A program made the position numbers and the translations under genes. A stretch of DNA of 64,000 nt from Nissolia schottii (taxonomy: Eukaryota > Streptophyta > Magnoliopsida > Fabales > Fabaceae), in the NCBI GenBank assembly GCA_003254905.1, contig QANU01076928.1, positions 1,132,781 through 1,196,780 on the forward strand, read 5' to 3'. Shown piece after piece: positions 50,161 through 62,339 of the stretch (within the stretch, counting starts at the first letter, position 1; each line of letters begins with the position of its first letter). Below the pieces are notes generated by a model that had not been told where the DNA came from, ran no database searches, and worked only from the letters and a program-made list of their open reading frames with translations.

Positions 50161-53100
50161 ATGGTAAGAGACTATAACCATAGCAATGGATCATGGCCAC
50201 CAATTGGGTCCCCACTGAACCTGAACAGAGACGATGATCAGCTTCAGCAGCATTGGACCAGCTTTGACAGCTCTGTTAACGCAGTTTCCTTCGGTTTCGT
50301 CGCCACCGCCATCCTCATCTCCATGTTCTTGGTCATGGCCATCTTCGAGAGGTTCCTCCGGCCGGCTCCCCCGGCTCTCTCACCGTCTCCCGGTCGCCGG
50401 AGCAGCCGTCGCGGCGTCGAGTCCCAGATGGGTTTCGCCGGGAAACTCGCTCATCCGTCCCCAAAAGTGAGTGTTTAGAAATAAAAATCATCTTTTTATT
50501 TTTATCTTTTTGTTGTTGCTATCTTGGTGTGTGTGTGTTTTCCAATTTTGTGCCAATGTGAAAGAAAGTCTTTAACTCTTTTTTGATTTCGGTAGTTATA
50601 ATGGTTTCTGGTTAAGTGATATGATTATTTATCTTCTGACAAAAAGTTAATTTTGATTTCTATTTTGCTGTTAAATATATTACTCACATAAATTGCTTCT
50701 GCTTCTCTTTACTATTGGAATTTGGAATATTGGATCTTGGGAACTTGTGAAGTTGTACAAGTGTTGTTTCTGTTTCCTTCATCTTCTATAGTGAGTAGTA
50801 CTATAATGAATTCCTTTGATTTTTACTACCTCCAAATTCAAAAGTTTGTGTACTGTGCCTCATCATCTCCATCACTGTTTCTACAATCTGAGTTTTGTGT
50901 CTTTGTTGATCACTTTTTCAATACCTTCTCTACATTTTGCCTCTTTCATTGCTCTCATATTCTCCTCCAACACCAATTTGTCTTCCACTAGAGATTTTCC
51001 AGTTGGCTTAAAATTGACCAAAAATTTTAAATGCTTCTGCTTTTATTCACTTTGTACTAATAGTGCTAGTTACTGTGTTAGTTCATCACACATTTTTTTT
51101 CATTTTAATTTTTTCTGGGAATTATGAAATCTGAACAAAAGAGCTATATCCTTAGTCTAACCCCACCAGATTTTTTTTTTTCTGTTTCATATTTCATCCC
51201 CCTCGTTCTGTCAATTACCTTAATTATGAGTGAACTGTTTTGTCTTCTGGTTTTTTTATATATGGAGATGGTGATGGTCCTCAAATAGAATTTTTATTAT
51301 ATACTGAATGATTGGTCCCTGGCCATGAATGAATCTTCAAACTTGTTTATCCATGTTTGTGTGTGGGACTTTGAGACCCACATTGTCCTTTGCATTCATG
51401 ATCTGCCTCCATCACTTCCATTAATTCATTCTTTAATTAAAAAGTTTGCTTTTCTAATTTAGCCTTATTTTATTTTATGGCCTTCTTATCTTTTAGCAGT
51501 GGTTGTCTATCGTTCTTGCTGCTAATTCTGAAGGTAACCCCATGATACATAGTACTTAGTTGCTCTTTGATCAAGAGTTTTTTCTTGCTCTATTCTATTA
51601 GATGTTTGACATGTCAACTTTGTGGGGCCAGCATTAGGTGCTTTTGGACCGAGAACTTTCTCTTAGTGGCTTCTATTAAATGTCATACATATCAACATTG
51701 TGGATTGGCATCGTGGACTATAATGCTAATGTGTAAAACATCTAATAGATCAAAGTAAAAAATGTTCTCGCCACAAGAGCCCCTAAGAATTTTTGAGTAC
51801 TTATAGTTAATGTTCCACATATTTCTTCTTGGATGATACATATTTTTAATAATATAGTTTTGAATATGGTATCTTACGATGAGTCAGTTCCATGCAACAA
51901 TTGTGTTGTCCACCTTGTGGCACTTCTTTGGACATTGGAGGAACACACTAGGCCCACCTGCGTGTATATATTTCATCCAACCTGTGTTCATTTGGAACAA
52001 CTTTGATGGGGACATTGTCTGTGTAGTTGCTTAACTTTTTTAACAAAATTATTAATGATTCTATTACTATTAGCTAATTGGATTCTTATAGAAAAAAGGC
52101 TCACTAACAAATATAATACATAATTTAACAACTTTTATTTGTTTGGCATTTAGATCATGTGAGGGGATATCACTTATATAGATGGAAATGGAATAGAGAA
52201 TAAGGTATTTTAGGGAACATGCTTCAGCACTTAGGCTTATGGCAGGAATTCTTCTTTATTGTTTAGGGTAATGATACCACCCATGTGAGGAACATTTTTT
52301 CCTTATTAACCAAGTTATGTGATGTAAATGCCAGTTTGACATTAAAGTAATAAATCATTTTTCTTTTTAGTTATCATTAAAAGTGACAAACCATGTCAAG
52401 TGGCAAATTGGATTATAGATGAAACTCACGGAAGGATATAAATATATGATGTGATTCTTGAATAATTTATTTTTAAATGATATTTCATGTGATCTCCCCA
52501 CCTCTGACTAGATATAGTTTGCCTTTGTCATTATCTTGATTAGGTAGTGGTTTCAAGCTCACCAGCTTCATAGCTGTAGTGTTTAAGAGGTAATAAAACA
52601 AAATGTTGAATTATAAGTATAAATTTTTAAGTATATGACAAATGCTGAGTCAATTTGTTAACGTAAAAATGTTTTAGACTATTATTCAATTATGTGTTAT
52701 TATACTAGTAAAAAAGGTCGATTGTGACTCCCATTACCTAAAAATTAAATTACTTTTACTGATATGACAGCACACTATTGGATGACAAAACATTGCATAG
52801 AAATTGAACTCAGGTCTAAACATGTTTTATATATGCAAACATAGGACTTGTTTTAATCTAAAGGCAACTGTTATGCTTTAATTGCTTTTATTTTCTGTGG
52901 ATCCTGTCTCACCTATATGTTTATATCTAGGTGGCCATATTTAATGTCTTGTATAAAATATATTGACGTTAAAGTCAAATATATTTATATGATGTTGGAT
53001 GATGTTTGTTCCTTATCTAACATATGTCCTGATTGAAATATAAAATTGCAGTGGAACATTGTCAGTTACCTTGTTGGGTTCCATGAATGCGTCTTTTAAT

Positions 53101-54321
53101 TTAATTGTTAATTTTATTTTATATTTCATTTCATACAGAGATCAGGTCCATATGGATAAGATTCTATGTACCTTGTGAATCTTATAGTTTTTAACTTGAC
53201 ATTGATGATTGATGGGATGTATAATCACTTGCCACTAGCTTGAGCCTTTGGTTTGTTAGATGCAAACAACTTAATACCACGGTTCTGCTCAATTAACCGT
53301 TGTTTCTTTTATTAATGATAATTATTTTAGTGGCTTCATCAGTGGTGTAATTAGATATCTATTTAAAAAAAAAAGTAGTTTAAGTTGTTGTGGATCACAC
53401 TGATTGATTTGTTTGTCGTATGTGCTTGCTTGCATCTTAGAGCCATGCATGTGTGTGTGGTTGTGTATGACACCAATTGAACTGTTCTCAACTTTTGATT
53501 TTTCCTCACCATCACAATAGTGCCTTAGAGAACCAGTTTCCTTGCCTCTCTCTCTTCGCTGATAATTACTGTTTTCAATTTCATTAATGATAGGGTTTTG
53601 TTAATGGATTTGCTTATTGTGTTGAAATTAAGCAAGGAATAATAATTGATTTTGCTTTTGCTTTTGCTTTTGCTTTTCTAGATTTAGACATTACTTTGAT
53701 GTCTTGTGATGTTAAAAGTATTGACTATAGGAAAGACTGACTAATGCACAAGGCTCTTATCTTGTGGGATCTAGGAGGATAAATGTATACAGTATTTTCA
53801 CGATTTGAATCCGTGACCTCTAGTCTTACTGTTGCGTCGAGACTCATCTTCTAAAGTAATTGATTATATGAACTTTTAAGAAAATGCAAATGCATTTGTT
53901 GCTCTCCTATGAAGTTTGCAGTGGACATCAATTTGTCAAGCCCTCTCTAATTTGATTTCTTGTTCGCTCATGGTGTAAAAAGTAACCCTTTAATCAATTC
54001 TAGAATATAATTTGGGGTTTTCAATTGTATATTAAGTGTCATAAATTTCATAAAAGGTCTAGCTTTTTTTATAAACCAGCAATGTTGTAATTTTAGGACC
54101 AAGTGCGAATGTTTCATCAAATTCACATGGCTTTCCAATTTGTGCAGATGAGTTTATATGCCAGCTGGGTTTCGGTTATGATGCCGGGAGACGAGATCCC
54201 CACATTCATCGCTCACCCGGCCCCCGCGCCGTGTGGCCCTGAAAGGATTTCTTGGCCTTCCCATCAGCACAACACATTGCATTGTTCCACCACCACCTTG
54301 CCTAATATCGACCAAGTATGA
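50161..54321 (+). CDS. Single-pass membrane protein with Pro-rich C-terminus (159 aa), two exons
   Basis: Exon 1 is 50161-50466 (102 codons, donor gtgagtg) and exon 2 is 54148-54321 (57 codons plus stop, acceptor ttgtgcag). The join is phase 0 and gives 159 residues. The N-terminus is polar and acidic (residues 1-40). One hydrophobic helix (about 43-63, SFGFVATAILISMFLVMAIF) is followed by a basic Ser/Pro/Arg stretch (67-86), predicting N-out/C-in topology. Exon 2 encodes a region rich in Met, Pro and aromatic residues (SVMMPGDEIPTFIAHPAPAP) that I recall as conserved among plant proteins of unknown function, though I cannot name the family with certainty. The 3681-base intron is unusually long for this genome. 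Exon 2 begins with ATG by coincidence of the split. A missed tiny exon in the intron is possible but not needed for frame. Confidence 0.82.
53731..53847 (-). mobile_element. Au-type SINE relic inside the intron
   Basis: On the minus strand: GCAACAGTAAGACTAGAGGT, then the B-box region CACGGATTCAAATCGTG, then CACAAGATAAGAGCCTTGTG. This is the order and sequence pattern I recall for the widespread plant Au SINE. It is truncated or decayed at the 3' end and ends near 'ctttcc' on the minus strand. Confidence 0.65.
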
Positions 54322-55626
54322 ACATGACCAAAGTTATGCATAGTGCGTCCAAAGTATTTATGATGAATTTAATTAATGTGAAGAAATTAGAGTGTTAATG
54401 ATGTTTGCCTTTACTTCCAATTTTTACCCAGGGGGAGCTCTTTGGTAGTTTATACCATTGTAGATAGGATTTTAGTTTAGGGCAAACTTGGGATCTTTGG
54501 AGAACGGTATCATTTTCTATTCAAATGTTAATCCTTAATTCTAGTCTACGAATGCTCAACTCTTGTATTTTTTATTTTTACTACTTTGTAAAGGAAATCA
54601 AAATATTCTCACAAAAACTAAAAAACTAAAAATGATATCAGAAACTAAATAGATTCTAAGGTGCATATTTGGATTTTCCTTTCTATATATGAGAGTTGCT
54701 TTTATCCAAACCATGGACAAGTGGAAAACCAAATATGCTAATAAGAACATTGAACTATCAAAGATCAAACCTCTTGATGTATAACCCAAGCAAGGACACA
54801 TACCGTGATAATTACAACGCACGCTTAGAGTAAAATGATAATGCCATGCAATGATAATAACACGTGGATAAACATTACCATAATTATTTTGTTTGGTCAC
54901 GGGCAGAAAAATTGATGTGCAACAGATGTAGCAACAATTACTTTTGAGTTTGATTGCAATGCACAGTGTAGCTTTGTTTACACGCTCACTCAATCAAATT
55001 TGATCACGTAAATAAAAATATAGTTAATTTTTTTACCTATTGTTTAATGATCATTTATATAAATTGATTTAATTAGATATTAGTGAAAAGTATACAACAG
55101 TTGAACTCATGTTTTTTAGATTGTGGAATTGTGAGTTTGCAGCAAAAGAATCTAGTGAAAACGTACAAATGGCAAAAGTTGTTGCTTATCACTTTTGGAG
55201 AAAACCTCTCATACTAGAGGGTGCATTTGTTTGGGATTCGGACACATTCAAAGTACTTTTTATAAATAATTATAATATATATATATATTGTGTTATTTGT
55301 TTGTGTTTTTAAAAATAACAAAATTAAAAATAATGAGTTTTTATGCTTTTTTTTGAGAGGCCAATCTCTACTTGTTTTTTGTGAAATAAAAAACAGTAGA
55401 AGAGAGAAAAAATAATGGTAAAATAAGTAAATTTTTAAGAAACTAACAAATGCATTCGTAGTCTCTCTAGAGTCTAGAATGGAGCTTCTCCTTTGCAGGC
55501 ATATTCAAACCCACGAACCTTTGGGTTTGGGTTATACAGCGTCATTTGTGAAAAAAATATGTAGTTTGTTTTTCGAACAACAAAAAGAGGTGTAGTGGGT
55601 TTTTGTTTGGTTTGTGTTTCTAAGTT
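54322..55626. other. Intergenic DNA up to the sequence gap
   Basis: No gene supported. The 131-codon frame at 54598-54993 (minus) has no recognisable protein features and no promoter context. Confidence 0.5.
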
Positions 55627-56314
55627 NNNNNNNNNNNNNNNNNNNNNNNNNNNNNNNNNNNNNNNNNNNNNNNNNNNNNNNNNNNNNNNNNNNNNNNNNN
55701 NNNNNNNNNNNNNNNNNNNNNNNNNNNNNNNNNNNNNNNNNNNNNNNNNNNNNNNNNNNNNNNNNNNNNNNNNNNNNNNNNNNNNNNNNNNNNNNNNNNN
55801 NNNNNNNNNNNNNNNNNNNNNNNNNNNNNNNNNNNNNNNNNNNNNNNNNNNNNNNNNNNNNNNNNNNNNNNNNNNNNNNNNNNNNNNNNNNNNNNNNNNN
55901 NNNNNNNNNNNNNNNNNNNNNNNNNNNNNNNNNNNNNNNNNNNNNNNNNNNNNNNNNNNNNNNNNNNNNNNNNNNNNNNNNNNNNNNNNNNNNNNNNNNN
56001 NNNNNNNNNNNNNNNNNNNNNNNNNNNNNNNNNNNNNNNNNNNNNNNNNNNNNNNNNNNNNNNNNNNNNNNNNNNNNNNNNNNNNNNNNNNNNNNNNNNN
56101 NNNNNNNNNNNNNNNNNNNNNNNNNNNNNNNNNNNNNNNNNNNNNNNNNNNNNNNNNNNNNNNNNNNNNNNNNNNNNNNNNNNNNNNNNNNNNNNNNNNN
56201 NNNNNNNNNNNNNNNNNNNNNNNNNNNNNNNNNNNNNNNNNNNNNNNNNNNNNNNNNNNNNNNNNNNNNNNNNNNNNNNNNNNNNNNNNNNNNNNNNNNN
56301 NNNNNNNNNNNNNN
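55627..56314. other. Assembly gap, 688 Ns
   Basis: Continuous run of undetermined bases. Open frames spanning it are meaningless. Confidence 1.
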
Positions 56315-57267
56315 AAAAAAAAAACCCTAGTTAAGAAGTTTAAAATAAAAATTTTTAAGATTTTTAAATTAATAGTTTTATTTTTTAATTATTTAACAAG
56401 TGTGCACTTAGTAAAAAAAAAACTTTATATTAATTGAGTATATATTGTGTTACATATCTATCATTGAATATTTTCTTCCGTCTTCAATCCAACAATCTTG
56501 ACTCGTTTTATTTTCGGATTGGTGTGGGATTTCTCGAAGGTACTTTTCTTTCAAGACAAGACATCGGTGCTCATATGACCCACAACTTTGAACAAATCAA
56601 TGCAGGTCTGATTCCGGTTAACATTTTATCAAGCTCATGAAAAATATGATATAATTAAGACTGGGTCCACACTGACCCTTGTTACATTATAGTAGTGCTT
56701 TGAGCACGAGGTTATTCTCAGTCCATGACTATTCTCCTAATGCATAGCTGGAGAACTAAGGCAAATATTAACCCAATGATACTTATATAGTAATTTATTC
56801 TTTAGAAAAAAGTCCAAGACTACTTTGCTTGGTTTGAGAATGAGTTGGCTCAATTGGGGGATCTCTCAATCTTAAGTTCATCTATAAGAAATTAATGAGC
56901 TTAAAAACATGTCTAACCTTAAGATAAGACAAATTTTCTCTCCACCTTAAACTTTATAAGAAAAAGTTATATTATCATAACAATTTAATTTGACAACTTT
57001 GCAGTTTTTTGTGGGGGTGATTGTTTAAATATTACAAAATTAAATTATTCTAATATCATTTTTCTATACTTTAGAAAGAAAAGAAAAAAAAGTGTGCTGA
57101 TTTTTCACCCGCGTGATGAACGATGACACCGTATTCTGGGATTGTAATTGGAAGGGCCAACTTGTGTTGCGCAATATACGGCTAAGGGCACATTGCATTG
57201 CAAGTTCAACATGTGATTCCATAAAAATATTTTTCAGAAGATGAGTAGTACAATTAATTTACGGATG

Positions 57268-57470
57268 TATGGTTTTTGAGGCTGAAATCGCCACCCCTAA
57301 AACGATTTCAGACTCCAAAATTTTTTTTTAAAAAAAGGGGCTGAAATCATCATAGGGGTGACGATTTCAGCACCCTGATTTTTTTTTTAAAAGGGTTGAA
57401 ATTGTCACCCCTATGACGATTTCAGACTCCAATTTTTTTTTTAAATAAACCTGAAATGGCGATTTCACCC
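57268..57470. repeat. Tandem array of hairpin units with a 'gacgatttcag' core
   Basis: Three to four units of about 70 bases. Each has a 'tgaaattgtc...gacgatttca' hairpin separated by 'acccctat' or its complement, and units are spaced by poly-T/A. Related 'gaaatcgtcgtg' and 'ctgaaattgtcgctcc' motifs occur upstream of the MULE coding remains (21180-21340), so the array may derive from that class of element. Confidence 0.7.
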
Positions 57471-60245
57471 TTCTGTCCCATACATTTGTAATTTTGTTTT
57501 TCCAACCATATTTTTAGATTCTACTGCCATCAAAACCACTTAAATGTTAATGCCCCTCTTTTTAATTGTCCTACCCTCACGGTCTACTTACATTGTTTTC
57601 ATGCAGAATAATTTGCAAACAGCTATGGAGAGTACTTGGCTGACTGGGACATGTAATTCATTTTCCTTTTAATTTTCTTATGACTAAAACATGCATGTAC
57701 GTTCCAGTAATATTTTGCTTTTTACATCAATTTTATACCTTAACATTTAAACTTTTTGAGTAATGTAATTAATTTTCAATTTATATTAAAAAATGTACAT
57801 TTTTACGAAAATAAAAATGCTGATAAGTACTACACACAGGACGCAGGGACCCTCGTCACTAGTACTTTGAAAATCTGAGCTTTCATTCACATACTTTAAT
57901 ATAATGGATCCTATAGTTGATATTTCAAGCGTAATCAAAACCGTGACCCTTTTGAATTTGATTGGTGGTGGTAGATATTGACAAAATCCCCAATGCTATA
58001 AAAATCAAACAATTCCAAAGTAGTCCACAATAGGAATAAAGTACCCGTATATGGGTTCTCTTTTGGGGTTGAATTTTGAACTTTGAGCCTTTTGAGCTTT
58101 GAGCCTTGGACATTCCTTCTTTCTGCATATATCATTCCTACCTGATTGATGGTAGATCAACTTTTTTTTGTCTCAGTGCTCTGTAGGATATAGGAAGGAC
58201 TCAAAGGAAGGAACAGTCCAAAATGCTTGATAATGGTACCAAAATATTATTATGCACTTCAGAAATTCACCAAGTTCAAAGTGAAAACACCTTTAACATT
58301 TTAACTGTTTAATATAAAATTAGCAGGAAATGATACTTGAAGATTTTTTTTTTTCAAAAAAAAAAAGATTGGACTTAAAGAAAGGTGGACTAATCTATAT
58401 ATTTATCATTGTGTATGTTTATATGATATAGATAGTTACGTGGTACATGAGAATACTTTATCACTACATTGTCATTTAACAACACTCCCTGTGTGTGACT
58501 AAATGCGCAAAATAAAATGACAATGCACTATATTATTAAAGTATCCCAATGTATAACTAACCTTACATGATTTTTTTTTCAGTCATGTTATTATGACAAT
58601 CATTTTTTAAAATAAATTGAACAACTGCACACATAAAAGTTTAAAATTCATGATAAATTCCACTATAACAAGTCTCACACTTTTGCGAGCATGATTATTC
58701 AATGGTCACAAAAAATATTATCACATTTCACTTTTTTTCTTAACTCTAAATATATTGCTCTAAATTAGGACCATTATATATAATAGTGTAAACTTTTTTG
58801 TTTTATTTTTTTTCTTTCTAAAAGCAACTAAGAATTCCTCTACTATTAGTCTCTAATTTGTGTAGAGCATTTTCTTGATCAATGATCAAAATTTGTGTCA
58901 CAAATAGTGAAAAAAGACTTATGCAGGCAGAGGCTGAAGAAAATTAGTGAGTGGATTAAGGTAATAATAGAACTTGGTAAATTAGAATAAACCTCGAAGT
59001 TGTTCCAATCCTTCCTAGTAGTACTAGTATATTCTCTTTTTGGAGGAGTGTGTTTCCCGCTTAAGTTTGTCTAAAGCAGAAATAGTGCTAATCGCATCCC
59101 AAAATATACGAACCTCGAGAACCATAAAAGAAAAGAAAACCATGTGCATTACACACTTAATTTTGTTCCTTTATGAGAAAACCCCGCCAAAATAAAAACC
59201 ACTACTTGTGTAAGTACATGGATATGGTTAAAAGAGTTCTATTCTGGTGACTACTAAGTTATACTAGGAACAACCAAATACTTATTACTACATGGGATCA
59301 ACCGAGCTTTTTTAACCCTTAGAAACCAAGAAATCGTGCAAATTGTCTTCATATCACATTAAGGTTGAATTGAATATTTCATTGTCACAAAAGGGTAGTA
59401 GGTGAATAATTCGGTACAGAATAATTCGGTACAGACTGAATCACATATTGCAGAAACGCAATCTTTCCTAAACTGCCAATGGGTGAAAATGAAGTAGTAG
59501 AAGAAATCTAATCGCAGAGCAGAGCAGGGCAGAGCAGAGCAGAGAAGGAGCAGGGGAGACAACAGAGCAAAAAGCAGGGGACGCAAGTTAAAGGGAACAC
59601 TAAAGAGAGGTCAATTTTTACCACTAACAGGCTACCACTACGCATTCACGTCTTCTAGTATGCAAAAGGCCACGTTGAGAGTTAGTACATATACCAAATC
59701 GCCACTCTCTAAACGGGGAAATGTTGATTTTGGTATTTAAAAATGCAATTATAGGTAACGTTGGCCCTTACTATTTAAATATTAAGTTTTGATTCTTAAA
59801 ATTATGAATTATAAGTTAAGTTAATCATTTTGTTCATTATCATTAAACTTTTTGTTGATTTATCGTATTAAATGAAATTGTGACATAGACTGAGTTGCAA
59901 TTAGAATAATAGTGTTATTTTGTGGTTGAAAGTGTGGTTGCAATAGTATTTAAGATTACAAATCTCAGTTGCTATCACAACTTCATTTATAATCGCATAT
60001 ACTCTCACAACCTTATTTGCAATTTACTCCATTTTTGTCACAGTCTCGTTTAATATAATAAATCAACAAAAAAGTGACGACGCAATAATAATAATGAATC
60101 AAATGACTAATTTAACATACAACTTACAATTTTAAAGATTAAAAAGTCAAAATTTAAAATTTGGAGACCAAAATAATTCATTTACATTTTTAGAGAGTAA
60201 CATGAGCATTACCCTCTCTCTAAACTCTTCTTGCATCCTATAATT

Positions 60246-60545
60246 ATACTCCATCCATTTTATTATTCTTGTCCACCTTTATATTTTGATACTTCTACAA
60301 ATACTTATCCACTTTTTAAATTTATATCACATTAACTATTCTATTTCTTACTATACTCTTATTAAATAAACACACTCTCTCATGTTTATGCACTACTAAT
60401 AACTCTAACTACATTTATTATCTCCATATTAAATATAGATAGTTGTGTAAAGTATTATTCATTTTTTTTTTAGTTTCATGTTTTTCAATCATTTTTTCGA
60501 TACCTATGCAACACAAATAGACAACTAAAAAAATAGAGGAAGGAA
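60246..60545. mobile_element. MITE-like repeat, family shared with 37220-37555
   Basis: Left end 'tactccatccattttattat' followed by 'tcttgtcc'. Right end 'agacaactaaaaaaatagag'. Interior blocks ('tactcttattaaataa', 'tttttcaatcattttttcg', 'tgcaacacaaatagac') match the element at 37220. Inverted ends are imperfect. Confidence 0.55.
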
Positions 60546-61339
60546 GAGTTTCACTAATAAATGGTATTATTTAAAGAATAAAAAAATTAAAATATTTGAC
60601 ATTCATTATTAGTGTAAATTTTTTACATAGTTATCCAATTAAATTATTTTATATACATAATTTTTTAAATAATAGAGAAAACAATCAACTATTTTTTGTT
60701 ATGTAAATTTATTTAGATAACTATATAAAAAATCTTCATCTTAGACACTTATCATTCTCTAAAAATATTATAAATTATTATTTAAAATATAATTTTTTAA
60801 TGTTTTTAATACATTAAAAATCTTAAAACATTTCCCTTTAAATCTTTTAACAATTATCTTTAAGAACAAAAAAATTTGATCCATTTATAATTCTCAATAA
60901 CTTGAATTATTGCATCATCTAAACAAAAATGATAACACAATGCATAAATTGTCAGAAGTGCTCAATTAAGCCTATAAAAATCATATACCATTTAATTGCC
61001 TTATCTTCTTGATGAGGAAATAAGAAAGATCAGGGACCAACTAAAATTACCACTATTGTTAACCAAAGAAAAATAATTCATAATATAAATATAAATAAGA
61101 TACATTTGCAATTGTTAGCTAAAACCTAATTATAATTAACTCCTACCATTGACCTTTGACTGGCAAATATCTACACCCAAACATCATTACCTCCAACGTC
61201 CCAACAATAATCAAAAGAAAAGTACATAAATTATGACTTGCTAATATGAGTCTGACTCCCACTAAGCTTACCCAATCTACGGTGGCTAAAGTGGTTGCAC
61301 CACCCACCACCTCATTCCCAACCACCGCCACTATTGGAC

Positions 61340-62173
61340 TTAAAGAAAGATGAAGCATTCCAATGACACAAGTGGATTCTCCAGCGACTCACTAGCTGAT
61401 GGCCACTTACCCTCCATTGTTGGGTTCTCCATTTTCCGGCCACCATTCTCCGGCGCCGGCGCGGCGGTTCTGCTCCGAGAAGGGGACTGATTCGTTCCCC
61501 TTCTCGCAGACGGGCTCCGACCCACGACGGATCTAGCTGCCCCCGCGTCGGTGCGGGTCGCCGGCGACCTAGATCGCCGGCCGGAATTCTCGCCGGAGCC
61601 CCGCCGGCGAGGCTGGTTCCTCGTTACCCCGCTCCCCAGTTGGTCTCTGCTCTGAACAACCCTCACCGACCCGGAATTCCTCTTCGCCGGCGACGACTGC
61701 TCCGACCTCCTGGCCGGAGATTTCCCCGCCTCCACCCTTTCTCTCCGGGCAACAAATTCGCCGGAAAAGGAGCGATTTTTGTGCGCATTGGCCGGAGATC
61801 TGTTGACCCTCTGGCGCAAATCTTCTTCGGTGAAGGTTGCCGTGGACACGGCGCTCTCGCTCAAGCTGCAAACCTCAGAGAGCTCAGAGATCTCTTCGCC
61901 TCTGTTAATAATGGCGGCAGCAACCATTTCCAGCTTCTCCTTGTCGAAATTCTGAGCCTTTCTCTCTCTTGGAAGCTTCTCGAAGACTTTGGGCTTCTTG
62001 GGTGATTGCACAAGCAATGGTGGCTTCCACTTGGGCGTCTCTGAGAGCACTTCTTTCACCGTCTCTTCCTCAACAGGGGGTGCTCTGTTTTGGGGGGATC
62101 TTGGTGGCGGCAGAGCTGAATCTGAGTGTTGTTGTGAGGATCTGTTACTGTCACTACTCACACAGCAACCCAT
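61340..62173 (-). CDS. Ser/Arg-rich basic protein with MGCC lipidation-type N-terminus (277 aa)
   Basis: Intronless frame of 277 residues. The start MGCCVSSDSNRSS fits N-myristoylation of Gly2 and possible palmitoylation of Cys3/Cys4, which would place it at the plasma membrane. Residues 25-75 are Pro/Lys-rich. A short acidic helix with EEISELSEVCSLSESAVS lies at about 92-109. From about 120 to 235 the chain is highly basic and Ser/Arg/Pro-rich (for example RRRGSGENSGRRSRSPATR), suggesting disorder and phosphorylation. The C-terminus ends ENPLVSLECFIFL, a short tail I recall from similar plant proteins. There is no enzymatic domain. Similar plant proteins are usually labelled serine/arginine repetitive matrix-like, which does not establish a splicing role and fits poorly with a lipidated N-terminus. 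Confidence 0.85.
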   Translation of the reverse strand: MGCCVSSDSNRSSQQHSDSALPPPRSPQNRAPPVEEETVKEVLSETPKWKPPLLVQSPKKPKVFEKLPRERKAQNFDKEKLEMVAAAIINRGEEISELSEVCSLSESAVSTATFTEEDLRQRVNRSPANAHKNRSFSGEFVARRERVEAGKSPARRSEQSSPAKRNSGSVRVVQSRDQLGSGVTRNQPRRRGSGENSGRRSRSPATRTDAGAARSVVGRSPSARRGTNQSPSRSRTAAPAPENGGRKMENPTMEGKWPSASESLENPLVSLECFIFL

Positions 62174-62282
62174 GCTTGCTTTTTGGACTGTGTTGAGGCA
62201 AACATGAAATGAAAGAGTGGTAACACAGAAGTCACGAAAGGGGTATGCTTTCCACTGGGAGAGGTAATTACAGTGTGAGAGT

Positions 62283-62290
62283 CATAAATA
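62283..62290 (-). promoter_or_regulatory. Possible TATA element of the MGCC protein gene
   Basis: TATTTATG on the minus strand, about 110 bases upstream of the ATG. A GA/CT simple tract (62320-62336) lies just beyond it. Confidence 0.4.
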
Positions 62291-62339
62291 GTTGGAAGGA
62301 GCAGAGAACAGAGCACACAAGAGAGAGAGAGAGAGGTCA

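Larger units (their letters stand above)
56315..61339. other. Intergenic DNA
   Basis: AT-rich and without supported genes. It contains a palindromic tandem repeat (57268-57470), a purine-rich 'agagcag' tract (59514-59580), and a MITE-like repeat (60246-60545). Confidence 0.55.

Noticed and set aside
54598..54993. Minus-strand frame of 131 codons
   Set aside because: Random-looking composition, no splice or promoter context, and no family resemblance.
55595..56437. Open frames of 280 and 238 codons across the N run
   Set aside because: They consist almost entirely of undetermined bases and carry no information.
61640..62005. Plus-strand frame of 121 codons
   Set aside because: Antisense to the MGCC protein gene. 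Its length comes from the GC-rich coding composition on the other strand.
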